From NCBI GenBank assembly GCA_900708905.1, contig CAADRB010000005.1:1531228-1595227 (forward strand): a stretch of DNA of 64,000 nt, in the 5' to 3' direction. The translations under genes and the position numbers were made by a program. The notes below the pieces were generated by a model. It did not search any database, was not told where the DNA came from, and worked only from the letters and a program-made list of their open reading frames with translations. The DNA comes from Hymenolepis diminuta (taxonomy: Eukaryota; Platyhelminthes; Cestoda; Cyclophyllidea; Hymenolepididae). Positions within the stretch are counted from its first letter, which is position 1. Every line of letters starts with the position of its first letter. Below, piece after piece: positions 12,301 to 24,000 of the stretch.

Positions 12301-13626
12301 TCTCTCATGTAGGTTTGATTTTATGTACCTTTTCTTCAACCCAAGGTATTCAATATTTTGTTATTCCATAGTAGAAAACCATCTATAAATTCTACACTTA
12401 AGATGTTTTGAAGTTAAACATCTTATTTAAACGTTCGTTTTTTTTCTTGTAGAATCGCTGGCAGCAAATCTGGTGGTGATACGGTTGCCAAACCACACCA
12501 ACAGCATCATAAGAAAAAGAAGCGACGAATTCGTCTGCCGAAAAACTACGAACCGGGAGTTCCACCCGACCCGGAGCGTTGGCTACCTAAACGCGAGCGA
12601 ATTGGTTACCGTGGTAAGCGTCGTGATAAGAGGGACAAACTCTTGAGGGGTCCCCAGGGAGCCACATCAGCAGGTGCTCCTGAATTGTAAGTTTGTCAGA
12701 GAACGCTCATTTTATTTAAGTAGCGTGTGACAGTTCTTCTGGGCTAAGAGGTTTGTTGGATGTTCGCATCAATATAATTCTCAGGATCTTTCTCATCATG
12801 CTAATTGTTGGTAAAACTATCATTCCATGGACTGGAGAGTTATTATTTACATAAGTGCTTATTTGTTTGTATTGAGCTTCATGGTTTCTGCTAGATTATG
12901 AGATCGGAACTCACATGCATATTCTTTTGTCGGAATGATCAATAAAATTAGATGATATCGGTCGACAGTAGGATTGTGAGATATCGATGTTTGATTACGA
13001 TATATATTAACCCTCTCAGGGAAGTGATTGTGTGCAATTCGGGATTTGTTCTTTGCACAATTCATCTGAAAACTGAATAAGTGTCAGCATTTTCTGATAA
13101 CTTTCAGAACATTTATAAGATTAATCACCAGAATTTTCGGGAGCTAGTTAAGTCTGTCTTCGTAGAAATCTATTGAGAGATGGATTGGGCTTGATTATAA
13201 AGTGATCTCTCTAATTTTTTTAGGTTCTAAGGCTCTAAGATCTAAATAACACTGTGCCGTGCTAAGTAATTCTGTAGATCCTTCACAAATCTTCTAATCT
13301 TATCTATGAAAGCTTACTCACCGAGTTGTTCCTTTATTCGCTATTATTATGGTTCAAAGACGAACCAGTTTAATTTTCAAAGTAAATTCGAATTTCTGTA
13401 AAATATATTTATTATAGTCGTAATAGAACCACGTTTTTACAGCCAAATACTCCTCTAATGGATAAAAGTTCAATTTGTCAACTAGCCTATTTCGTTTTCT
13501 AGGGATATGGGAAAACCAGTTGTTCAGCCAACTTCTACTCCTCCTGCTCAAACGCCTGCTAATACTGCGCCGAGAAAACCCCAACCCGGCAAACTCCATA
13601 ACAAGAAAAAGGGGAAGAAACGTTAA
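9309..13626 (+). CDS. SRP72: signal recognition particle subunit SRP72
   Basis: Nine exons: 9309-9414, 9449-9560, 9594-9714, 9753-10195, 10234-10552, 10588-10950, 11024-11355, 12453-12686, 13503-13626, giving 717 residues (human 671). SRP72 is the largest protein of the SRP; with SRP68 it binds 7SL RNA and takes part in targeting ribosomes to the endoplasmic reticulum. Residues 1 to about 590 are TPR-like helical repeats; LEKAYCEYRLNRF, VISNNLVCINKDQNIFD and YILQQQYEIEAASEIY match the family closely. The C-terminal basic RNA-binding segment is unmistakable: KKKKRRIRLPKNYEPG, then PDPERWLPKRER (about 637-648) and GYRGKRRDKRDK. The tail ends in a Lys-rich run, KKKGKKR. Intron 4 (10196-10233) keeps frame only as a GC-AG intron. 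The first five introns are 33-38 bases, the last three 73, 1097 and 816. Confidence 0.96.
10196..10233 (+). other. 38-base GC-AG mini-intron in SRP72
   Basis: The conserved protein is open on both sides. Using the nearby GT (10200) as donor gives a 34-base intron but puts the next exon into a frame that stops at once. Using GC at 10196 (GAAAG|GCACGT) with the acceptor TTCTTAG ending at 10233 leaves two bases that join exon 5 in the correct frame, giving RERSGDPSLMAVISNN. A one- or two-base assembly error would be the alternative. Confidence 0.7.
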
Positions 13627-13734
13627 AGAACCTCGAAAATCAACTCTACTTCTCTCCCTTATCTTCTTAATGCAGCTGTCGCCTAATTATCCTGTCAATG
13701 ATTTAATATAATGTCATTCACTTGTGTATGCTTT

Positions 13735-13740
13735 TTTAAT
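13735..13740 (-). terminator. candidate BANF1 polyadenylation signal (ATTAAA)
   Basis: TTTAAT on the plus strand reads ATTAAA on the minus strand, about 150 bases after the BANF1 stop. A second copy is at 13702-13707. Either would place the BANF1 3' end inside the SRP72 3' UTR, so the two transcripts would overlap tail to tail. Confidence 0.35.
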
Positions 13741-13783
13741 CCGTAATTAAAGTGGGTGTGTAAAACCAATGAATGAGTGTATT

Positions 13784-13789
13784 AATAAA
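13784..13789 (+). terminator. SRP72 polyadenylation signal
   Basis: AATAAA lies 158 bases after the SRP72 stop codon, with an ATTAAA at 13746-13751 as a possible alternative. It leaves under 100 bases to the BANF1 stop codon on the other strand. Confidence 0.6.
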
Positions 13790-13886
13790 AAAAGCATCAA
13801 ATGTATAACGAGTAACATGCGGATACGTACAAAATTAGATGTACAAGTTTGACAAATGAGAACAGGAGAGATTGGATAGGGGTATT

Positions 13887-14159
13887 CTACTGCATGAAAG
13901 CAGCGCACCAATTATCAAGGGCATCGAAACAGTCCTTGGCCTGTTTTTGATTAGCTGAAGAGGTTATTTTCATCCAGTCGATGAATAATTCCTCATTTTT
14001 GTTGAGAAGTAGGTACTGACCTAGAACGTTATATGCCATGTTATATCCCTTCTTCTTTAATCGGTTTCCAATAACCTCTCCAACACCTGGTAGCTCCATA
14101 ACGCTTTTGTCACCGATAGGTTCTGAAACGAAATTGCGGTGCTTCTGTGACGTAGACAT
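13887..14159 (-). CDS. BANF1: barrier-to-autointegration factor (BAF)
   Basis: A single-exon frame of 90 residues (the animal family is 89-90). BAF is a small dimeric protein that binds double-stranded DNA without sequence preference and links chromatin to LEM-domain proteins and lamins, acting in nuclear envelope assembly. The opening MSTSQKHRNFVSEPIGDK, the helix-hairpin-helix ELPGVGEVIGNRL (about 22-34), VLGQYLLLNKNEE and the closing KDCFDALDNWCAAFM follow the family from end to end with no gaps. The ATG at 14159 is directly preceded on the minus strand by TGTTGTAG, a splice-acceptor-like sequence, so the mature mRNA may gain its leader by a 5' UTR intron or trans-splicing. The gene is tail-to-tail with SRP72 and head-to-head with the CLC gene. 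Confidence 0.97.
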   Translation of the reverse strand: MSTSQKHRNFVSEPIGDKSVMELPGVGEVIGNRLKKKGYNMAYNVLGQYLLLNKNEELFIDWMKITSSANQKQAKDCFDALDNWCAAFMQ

Positions 14160-15093
14160 CTACAACATTACAGACACATGTGAAGGTCACTTCACAAAAA
14201 ATAAAAAAAGATTAAAACTGAAATGTGAATTCGCAGATTACATAAAATCGCAAAGAAAAAATTTGAGAAAAAATTGACTTTAGACGACGGACACCTACCC
14301 GTTAGTCGAAATGTTGTATCAGTGAATACGAATAACGGAAAGATAAACAAAATAATAAAATTATGATAAGCAGATAAATCGATGATAAAATTTTATTTTT
14401 ATAGGCTGTTTATTTATATACATATAAAATATTGGCATTCGACAATATATTAATTTAAATTTTAAAAATTGTATATTTAATAATATTTACATGCCAAAAT
14501 AAAATTTAAAAATTAAAAATATTTATTGATTAAAGTTATTATTTATTTCCATCTACTTTTAACTCATCTCTGTACCCATAAAGACCACCTATTACCTTAT
14601 CAATTGTTTGGGTTAGTGTGAGATTTTTCCACTATTACGTGTTCATATACCATAACTCTGGTTATTATTACTGTTTATTCAATCATATCGATCATTTCTC
14701 CTCTCCATATACCAGAGTTCCATCTTATTGTGTCCTTAAATTTTTATTGTTTCATAGCATTGTCGTAAACGCTTAATTTTCTGTGTAATTTCCGTTTATT
14801 TTTATAATAATCAGCTAGTCATTAGATGAAATCCGTTAATTTTAGTACGCTTTAATATTTGATTTCCCTAATAGGATTTCTCTATATCCCAGCGAATAAG
14901 AAGGAGTAAATTTTGTATCCTAACTGCTTATGTCCTTTATTTCTTGGCCAAACTTTATGGTATTTTACGATGCCTTAACGCTTTTCTCGCGCACTTAGGT
15001 TTTAATTGTATCATGGTGATTTCTTTTTGCCTTTTCAGCCTTTTATACTTTGTAAAGATTCCGCGGAAGTTTAAGCTATTTCGACGCCATAAG
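14160..15093. other. intergenic region between BANF1 and the CLC gene
   Basis: Very AT-rich (especially 14340-14560) and without coding potential. It should carry the divergent promoters of both genes. A good splice acceptor, TTTTTGCCTTTTCAG, ends at 15038, 55 bases before the chosen CLC start, suggesting that the first CLC coding exon begins there and that an upstream non-coding exon or a trans-spliced leader exists. Confidence 0.5.
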
Positions 15094-18000
15094 ATGGCGT
15101 CAGATGAAGAAATGTTGGATGTCAGTTTCCCGCGGCAGTATATGTCTCTTTCTGCTATGGGCAATCCTCTATCAGGTAAATGATGATTTCAAATTATCGC
15201 ATGCTTGACTATTTATTATGTACTGCATGACGGTTCATATTTATCATTAACCGGTGTCCAGAAGCAGCTTAGTATTTTGTCTTGTATAATCTAATTAATC
15301 CTAGGTGATTCAATGTTGCCAATAAGTTCAGTAGACATCCCCATGCACGGACTTAAGCAGAATACAGGTAGCCGTAATCTTAACATCTTAACACCCATGC
15401 TCGATTTACTCGACTAATAGCTTAAACTTCTAAGTAATTAACAAAGATCCCCTCCACTTTTCTTTTCCCACGTCTTACTTTCACCTCTACCCCCAACTAG
15501 ATGATTCAACGGAAAATCTTCTGGGGATTTTTCCCCCTTCAAATCCTCGCAATTATGTGCGATTGAGCACAATTGGTAGGTTTGATTTTCTTGGCTCCCC
15601 AATTTATTCTCCTTTCTTTTTCCTGCGCTGTTTACCCCCGCCACAATAATCGTTCGCCATTGATTATCTCACCCTTCGCTGTGTTTTCGTCTCTTTGTAT
15701 TCGTTCGCCGTAATCATTTTCCTTTATTCACATTTCTAAACTGATTTCGTCCTTTTTACCCTTCAGATCCTGCTGATAATGAGTCTGGTGAACGAACTCA
15801 AATCCCAATTTCACCTGGGAGTGAAGATGGATATAAATCTCTACGACGGAGTTATGACGAGTATGATACGGTAGATTGGGTAAAAGATCTCAATAAGGAT
15901 AGTGATCGACGAGCTAGAATGGAGCAGCGTGCAAAAGCAAGTTGCTTTTTGTCAAATTTACTTAAAACATGCAAAATGCGTATTGTTTTACTTTGTTACT
16001 GATAGACTTGCTTTGATTTTGATCGGCTAGAGTTTTACCAACTGTAGTGTTAATGAATTGCTAGTAGTCTGGAAACAATAAGCAGGGGCTGTCTTTTTCA
16101 AAATCATGTTTCTCCTTGAATTAAATGGACAATCGATAACTCGACTCTGCTGGGGATTTTAAGCTGCCAGATTTAATGTAGCTAGCATTTGTTAGTAATC
16201 AAGTTTTTAAGCAACGAGATCAAAGTCCATAATTTGTTCTGATGTAGTTATTTCCCAATTGAACAGCTTGAATCCTACATGTTTGCTATTCTTCGAAACT
16301 TCTTTATTTCCTAATGTCCTTTCTATTCATTTTATTTATTCCTATATACAGTGCTTTATGATTAGTGTTCTTTTACACTAAATGAAGCCTATTAGATATA
16401 TTCATACTGATGGCAGATGAAATTGATCTTTCCTCCTTTGACCTTTTTTGGTATGTTGATTAAATTTGCCCCTCAGAAGTTAGATTATTTTAGATTTTAA
16501 CATTTCTTTTCTGGGTTAAGATTATTTCTATATTGGAAACAATATGCCAGATACATTGCAAACTGTTAATGAGTTCTCTGTTGTTCTATTGTTGAAACTT
16601 GGGAGTTGGCTGTCTTTCGTGACAAGAATCATATTGTCAAGTATGTTGGTTTTGATAGATTTTCATTCGTTTAAGCCCCTAGATGCATTATTGTTAAGTT
16701 CAAATCCATTTTTTTCCATTAGCGATTTCCTACTGGTTGATACTCTTTCGTAGTATCCTTATATTGGTTTTTTGTTTCTTTACTTTGACTAGTTGAAATA
16801 TCTATGTTGTTTCATTCGTACGTTTTGTGTTGTGCTGTTCCGCTCTTTATTATTCATTTCTGCCCTTGCCCGTGCTAATAGGCTAAATACTTAGTTGGTA
16901 ATCCAGATTTCTTTTGCTTTCAAACGATGGACTTGAATTATTCGGAATATTGAATGTTATTCTCCTATTGACGTGTAGCTAATTTTGAGAACAGTTTGCC
17001 TTAAATGAGTCATTTCGTAAAATTTTTTGCTGTGACTAGGGAAATTACCTTATAACCTCCAGTAAATAGTCTCATTCGTGGCCAACTGATCATCTAAAAA
17101 TGAGTTTAAATCCTATTCACATCTCCTGAGTTTGATTATAGAGGCTTGGTTATGCATTATTTTCTTATCTAGAGTGACGGAAACATTCTACTTTACTTCA
17201 AGGTGAGGAATGGAAATGTTTATAACTTTAATAATACGACGGTTTTTAATCTTTAAAATAAAGGTCAATATGATACAGTAGCACTCTCTTTGATTTTGTT
17301 TTGCAAAAACGTATGCATAATTTTCAAGGGTTTCATTTTGCTTTAAGCGAAGTCGAATGAATTAAGGGATTTCTATTAAACTTAATTTCCAATGTATCAC
17401 CATATATGACTTCTGAAACAGTTTCATATTGTCATCCACTTGCAAATTGTTCTGATGAATTGACCGGATTTATTGTTTTAAAGTAGATGTTTCTCTCATT
17501 GGCCATTCCTTCTGATTCCTTTTTACTCTCTTCGATAACAATCCTCGTTAGTACTGTTAAAGGTTATCTTTATCCCACTGTTTACCATTTTAATTCAGCC
17601 AATCGTACACTAGAACTCTCTTAAAAAGCTCGTATTCTACCACCCCTTCCTTGTAGACACTAAATAACTGGTTCAGTTGGCTATCCGCATTACCGGATTT
17701 GGCCCAATGTGTATTGCTCTCTTGATCTCTAACTTGGCTTGATGTGCACATTGACAGTTGCACTACTGGTACACTATGATGGCCTTAATATTTCATTTGC
17801 TGCATAGTAGGATACCGTGTGGATATTATTGCTCAGTTCAGTTCATTTTAAATTGGACTGCCTCTAGTTATTTAGTTGGCTTGTCAATTGGTTTTGGCCA
17901 GGTTAAGTCAAGTAAGTTTTCAACTCAAGCCTAATTTAAATAATTTCCCTTAGTTAAAATTTCTTTCTATTTTTCTTTGACTCCGAAAGAAGTTTTAGGG

Positions 18001-21000
18001 TAAAAGAAATTGGGAAGCTTTTCATAACAGCCCAATGGTGTGGTTTTCTACGTTGAGGCTGCTTCTAGAATTACACAATTTTGTAAGATCAGGTAGTAGC
18101 ACCAGTCTCATCGTCATAGCTAGGGATTTGTAAGTTCAGGTCTGTACAAGTTGGTTCGGGACACTTGCATCTAATTCATACCTAATCTAATTTGCTGGTT
18201 CTCATTTCGTTTCAGTATTCATTCCTGGGCCAACTTCTTCTAATATGGGATTCAAGTTCCGGTTGGATATGTGTTGGACTGATCGGCGCTTTGATCGGTA
18301 TATTTGCAGTGATGGTTGACATTGGTGTCAGTTGGCTCTCCAGTCTCAAGGAGGGTGTATGTCGGGATCGATTCTGGCTTAATCAGGAGCAGTGTTGCTG
18401 GTCTTACAACATGACGGTCTTCTCTCCACTCTACGGATCCCTATCCTCCCTCAATTCAACTTCCAGTTCTCCACTGCCTGCTAACAGTACGACACCACTG
18501 ACGATGGTTAATGTTTCGCTGACGGTGAACTCGTCTCTCCCTGCAGCATCTAATTTGACGTCGACGATGGCGTCGAATACTACAACGATTATCCATCCGC
18601 ATATTGCTGGAAGTGGAGCCCAGGCCGCGTTTGGATTTTATTCTTGTGAACAGGTACGTTTACTTACTTTTTGTATATCGTGATTTATCAAGACCTCTTC
18701 CGTTTTCCACGGAATTAATAACTAGTTCAATAAATACTGTCTAGCGGTACTTGTAACCAGTTCCAGTTGTTTGGATTCTCTCATCTAACTTAAAATGGTG
18801 ATTGTAGTCTGTATTAAGGAACTTTTTCTGTTTCTGTTCTATTTGGTCAAATTTTCTTTTATACACCCTATTGCAGCATCATTCCAATCTTGAATGTTGT
18901 CCTACTTTTCGTTAATTCCACTTAAGAAGCTAGGTGCGTTTCTTTTGATCAGTTCTATCATGTTATCAGACTTATTGGTGAAATTTTATATTCATTTTTG
19001 AACGAAATCTAAGAGCTGGATCCTCCTTGAATCAGTTATTGATTCGATCATGATCAGCAGAAAAAAAGATTATTTGGTGTTTCTTATTTATTCAATGTAA
19101 TATGGTGTCTATCTCATTTTTAGGTGGAATTTTTCAGAAATGTATTTATGTTTCCTTTATAAACTGGCCTTTAACTACTACTCACTACGGTTTAATCTGC
19201 CACATATGGTTAACTGTAGAAGAACTGCAAATCACATTGCAATCTGTACCTTCTTTTCGTGCGGTCCGTGAGCCACCGTGTCTAGATTCTTTAAGAACAT
19301 AAATTTGGACAACTGCATTTGACATGCGCAGATTTATGTATTGTATCAAACTTGCCGATGCCTGTCTTTTAAAGCCATGGTGATTGACCTGGTTTAACCA
19401 TATACAGAGAGATTTGCGTAAAAGTAAATAAATGAATATTCACTAAGTAAACATGATTACTCATAGGACTAATTGTTCGAAAATTGAACGAAAGGTCCAA
19501 GCATTCATCATTAAATTGGGGGAAAAAACTTTTTCACTTTTTTGTTTTGTTGTATTTAAATCTTTTCATTAAAATTAAATTTTAGTTCCTGCACAAAATC
19601 AGCTATCACTTATAATTTCTTTTGTTCATATGTATCGTTTTTTATGTTACCTATGTACTTCCTGTTACCTTGTAGAAAAACGGTTATTTGCATGACAGTT
19701 TTGTGCGGATTCAGTTTTACTCTATCTTACAACCTTATTCAAAATTTACCGGCAAATTCTTTCGATTTCTCATTTTTAATTTGGAAAGTGTCTAGTTCTA
19801 CTCCGATTGTACTTTAAATTTCTATCTAATTGGTTTACTTCGGTCGTTTAGTACTCCAATCTACCTTAAGTACCTCCAAAAAATGTTTCACTCCCGAGAT
19901 TTTACCAAAATTAAATCAATATGGCACAAAGTACCCTTTTGTGAACGTATGGCTATTTGCAGCACGTTGCTATTGAGGAATTGGAAGGAGACCAAGCTGA
20001 CAACCTTGTCAGCCAGTATGGAAGTCAGTATACAGACTAATGAGATATACTCATCACTGAGTCTCATGCTGCGGGAGAGGGCAGTAGTGACAAGCTTCTT
20101 ATTCCATCTTCCTACCTTTCTTACTATTACAGAGTTTTATACCCTTTCAGTCTATGCTATATTATTCATAAAAAATTATTTAACAAACATTTAATTCACC
20201 CCTCCTACACTAGTCTGGTTCCATATATCTACGAATTTTTTACCCTTTGTTAAGTCTTGTCTTAAATTTACTTCTCTTTTTGTGAACCGCTCACGCAATT
20301 AAGCGTATCATTATTAGACTATATCAGGTAAGTTGAAACAAGATCACCCCGATTTATAGTCATGTATCACCGTCATTCATTTTCAACCAATGCTATCCTC
20401 ATTCGTAGATAGAGTATTGAAAAGTGGTTGTTGGGATTAGGGAATTCCTTAATACCCAGGTTAGACGATTTTGTATCCGTTCATATATTTTTTGGGTATT
20501 TTCATGGAATATTGTTTATTTTTCCCTTTTGTAGTGGTATTCCTGGGAGCGTCTGCTTACAGGCCATGACGGTGATTTGAGTCACTTTGGTGCTTTCATT
20601 CTCGGTTGGATTGTTTACGTTCTTCTTGCTGTTGGCATGGCTGGCCTCTGTGCCGCCTTAGTCTACTTCTTGGCTCCATCCGCTGCTGGTGAGTTTTAAC
20701 AACCATCCAAATTTCTAAATTTTTCTCTTGAATACATTTCCCTTTGTCAGTTTGACTGGTTATCCTCTTCACTGTGTATAATGATAAATTTCGAATCAGC
20801 GACACCTTTTTGTATCGAAGGTAATTATCTGTAGTGCTATTGGAATTTATTTGAAGTCTCTATGCAGTTACCCCAGCTGTTTTTCAATGGTCAAAGGTGA
20901 TATTTCGAAGTTAGTTTTGCCAGCCCGTCATTTTTCGTATTTAGAGTTATTCAGAAAGTTAGTTTTCTATTTGCTTTCCTCAATCCAACCTTTTTCTTCG

Positions 21001-24000
21001 GACACTAAAGTTTGTTTCTAGCTGATTGGATTTACAGAAGGGATCTTCGATGCGTTTCAACTAATAACCTTTTATCTTTTTGTAGGTAGCGGTATCGCAG
21101 AAGTAAAGACAATTCTGGGTGGTTTCGTGATGCGCAACTTCCTGGACCCCTGGACGCTGATTGTGAAAGTTGCCGGCTTGATTCTCGCCGTGTCGACAGG
21201 TCTCTGCATCGGTAATGACGGTCCAATGGTCCATGTTGGAGCCTGCTGTGCCAAAATCCTCGCTCGATTCTTCCCTAAATATGGACTGAATCCCTCTAAA
21301 CTTCGAGAGGTAGATTAAAATATACTGTTTTTTCTTGTACAACCTATAACTCAAGCTAATTTATTTATTATCGCAAAAGTATAAATTTACTTAAATTGTT
21401 GAGACTGCGATATAAGTATGTTTTGCCAGTTATGTTTTATTGTGATCGATCAAGAATTAAATCCATTTGTTTGTCATTCTCTTCTTGCTAGTCCTCTTGT
21501 TAATCTATTAGCTTTGCTTATAAATTATTTGCGTTTTTCCTTCTTTTTAAACCGGATTTTGACCCCTTTTGCTAATTTTTTAGCTGGAATAATTGCTCTT
21601 TTCTAAAGATAACTTTAAAATCTATATTATTTTCTCCGAAATTTCTAAAGTGGGTTTGTCGCTGTTATGTTCTAGACTAGATATGATCAATAGTTATCAT
21701 GAAATACTTTAACAATGGAGTCTGAGTTATGTCTATTGGTGTAGGGGAAAGAGGGTGGGAGATGTGCTGCGTATGAGAAACTAAATGGTCATTTATGGGT
21801 TGGATGGAGGTACTTAAGAGTGGGCAAATGTGACCGGACACACAAAATCGCATGTGCTGCATGAGTCTGGCTGTCAGTACACACCTCAGCTCGCCCTCTT
21901 TAAAATGCAGGTATACCTGCCATCGAAGTAGTACATCTCATTCAGTATATAATTTTTTTCCTTTCAGCTGATTTCGGCAGCAGTCGCAGGTGGTATGGGC
22001 GCCTGTTTCGGTGCCCCTATTGGTGGAGTGTTGTTCTCTCTTGAAGTCGCAAGTTACTATTTTCCTGCCAAAACCCTCTTCCGGTCCTTCTTCTGTGCTT
22101 TGGCTGCTGCTTATGTAGCCAGGGCACTGAATCCCTTTGGTGAGGAACATCTCATTCTGCTCTCAGTGAACCATGACACCAATTGGCACTTTGTTGAGCT
22201 GATTCCTTTTGCAATCCTTGGAGCTTGTGGGGTGAGTTAGCTACATTTTTGTTGGTCTTCGTTGTGAGTTTTTTTTCATTCGAATATTACACTTCATACT
22301 CGAATTTCGTGTGTGCTTTCTTCGTCTTAATAAGTCAAAGAATCTTCTTTTGATTGAAAGTCGGGCAACTCCAGGATTTTCCACTTTTCACATTCAATAG
22401 AATTTGGATTTAATCCACCAATGAGTCTAAAAATAAGAGGGATGTCAGACATCCGGGTCATGAAGTTTGCAAGTGTGTTACAGTTTAACTGAAGGCAAGA
22501 GTTTAAACTTCTTATGGAAGCTAACTACTACAAATTTTCTGCAAGAAAAATTTTTCACTCATTCCTCTATGCCTCAATTGTTTACAATGTGGCTAGGGTA
22601 TTTCATTTTACTCTTGGTAATATATGACACTGGCACTTTGTGAAGCTAATTTCTCTTACGATTCTTGGATCGTGTTAATTCAGCTTTGTGATTCCTATGC
22701 TTAATTAAACGATCAACGTAAGTTCAAAATGATTTTAAGGAGCTTTTATTTGGTTACGTATTTGTCGAACACAAAGTTTACTTGTCAATTTCCTTTGCTC
22801 TTTTAATTGGCGAACTTGTTCAACGTACGAATGCGTATACTTAGTGAATATTTTTCTTTCCCTATATCATTGAACTTGTCCCTTACCGCTAACCTTATAT
22901 CACTAGCTGACTAGAATTCTTCACTCAAATACGCCCATCTTCATTTTGCCCTGGACTGTGTGACTCTCCTTTGCCGATCAGAACTTATTGCTAGCTGGGA
23001 TGTTGACAATATTAAGCTACTAATTGAAAGCCTAGTACGGCTAAAGAAATACGCTGAACTACCAATCCCAATTTATTCAAAGTTAGTCGCCGTTAGATGG
23101 TTTGGCTGTTTCTCTGCCGTAGGTACAAGTATGGAATTGTGTTTTGTTGATTCTGTTGCCACAAAATATTAATATTTGGGGAACTAGACTAAGGTTAAAA
23201 TGTAGAAAATGAGGGGGAGGTGTTCGCCAAATAGGGAAAGAGTGGGTTACACACATCTGGAATACCTTTTAAAAATCCCTATAAGCATTCTATAGGAAAA
23301 CATGGGATACAGAGAATTGATTGGATTTTTCTCAAGGAATACATGCATTATAAAATTATCTCTTAAAATATTCAATCCGCTTTTGAGCCCGTGTTAAAAA
23401 TACCAGCTTTGCATTAGTTAGTTCTATAAAACTGCCACATATCAGGATCGCCTTTCTTAATAATTTATTTTTGAATAGGGTGTCTTCGGTGCGCTAGTCG
23501 TGCGCTGTAACCGGGCAGTGCAGAAATTCCGCCGGAAGCAATGTGCCAATCGTCCCATCACCTACCTCCTCATTCTCACTGCAGTCTTCTCTCTCATCGC
23601 CTACCTCCATCCTGACTTGAGGGTCGAAGAGAAACTCTTTATTCGCAAGTTGGTCAGTTCTTGTACTGCTGGAGATCAGGAAGACTTATGGTAAATACCA
23701 TTTTAGTAAAAATACCTCTCGTTTCTTTACGGTTCCTATTTGTTTTGCCAAGAAAAGATATCTGAACTGTGAACTTGGTTTATTTTTGATCTTACTTCAG
23801 AAGTTTCTCTTAACGTTCAAACTAAGCAGATTTAGTTTAGAAAAGACATACATTGAAGTGTCCGTCAGATTGACAGAATACTTACTTGTCCTTTGATAGA
23901 AAGTGTTTCCCAACACTTATCTCATAGTATTTATTTGTAAGGCTTGTACTTTTAATCACTGGATGTGTAACGGTGATTACCGAACCCTTGGTCTATCTGA

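Noticed and set aside
14944..15093. Possible N-terminal extension of the CLC protein by upstream in-frame codons
   Set aside because: The frame is open, but a good acceptor ends at 15038 and the upstream residues do not resemble CLC N-termini. I kept the ATG at 15094; transcript data would decide.
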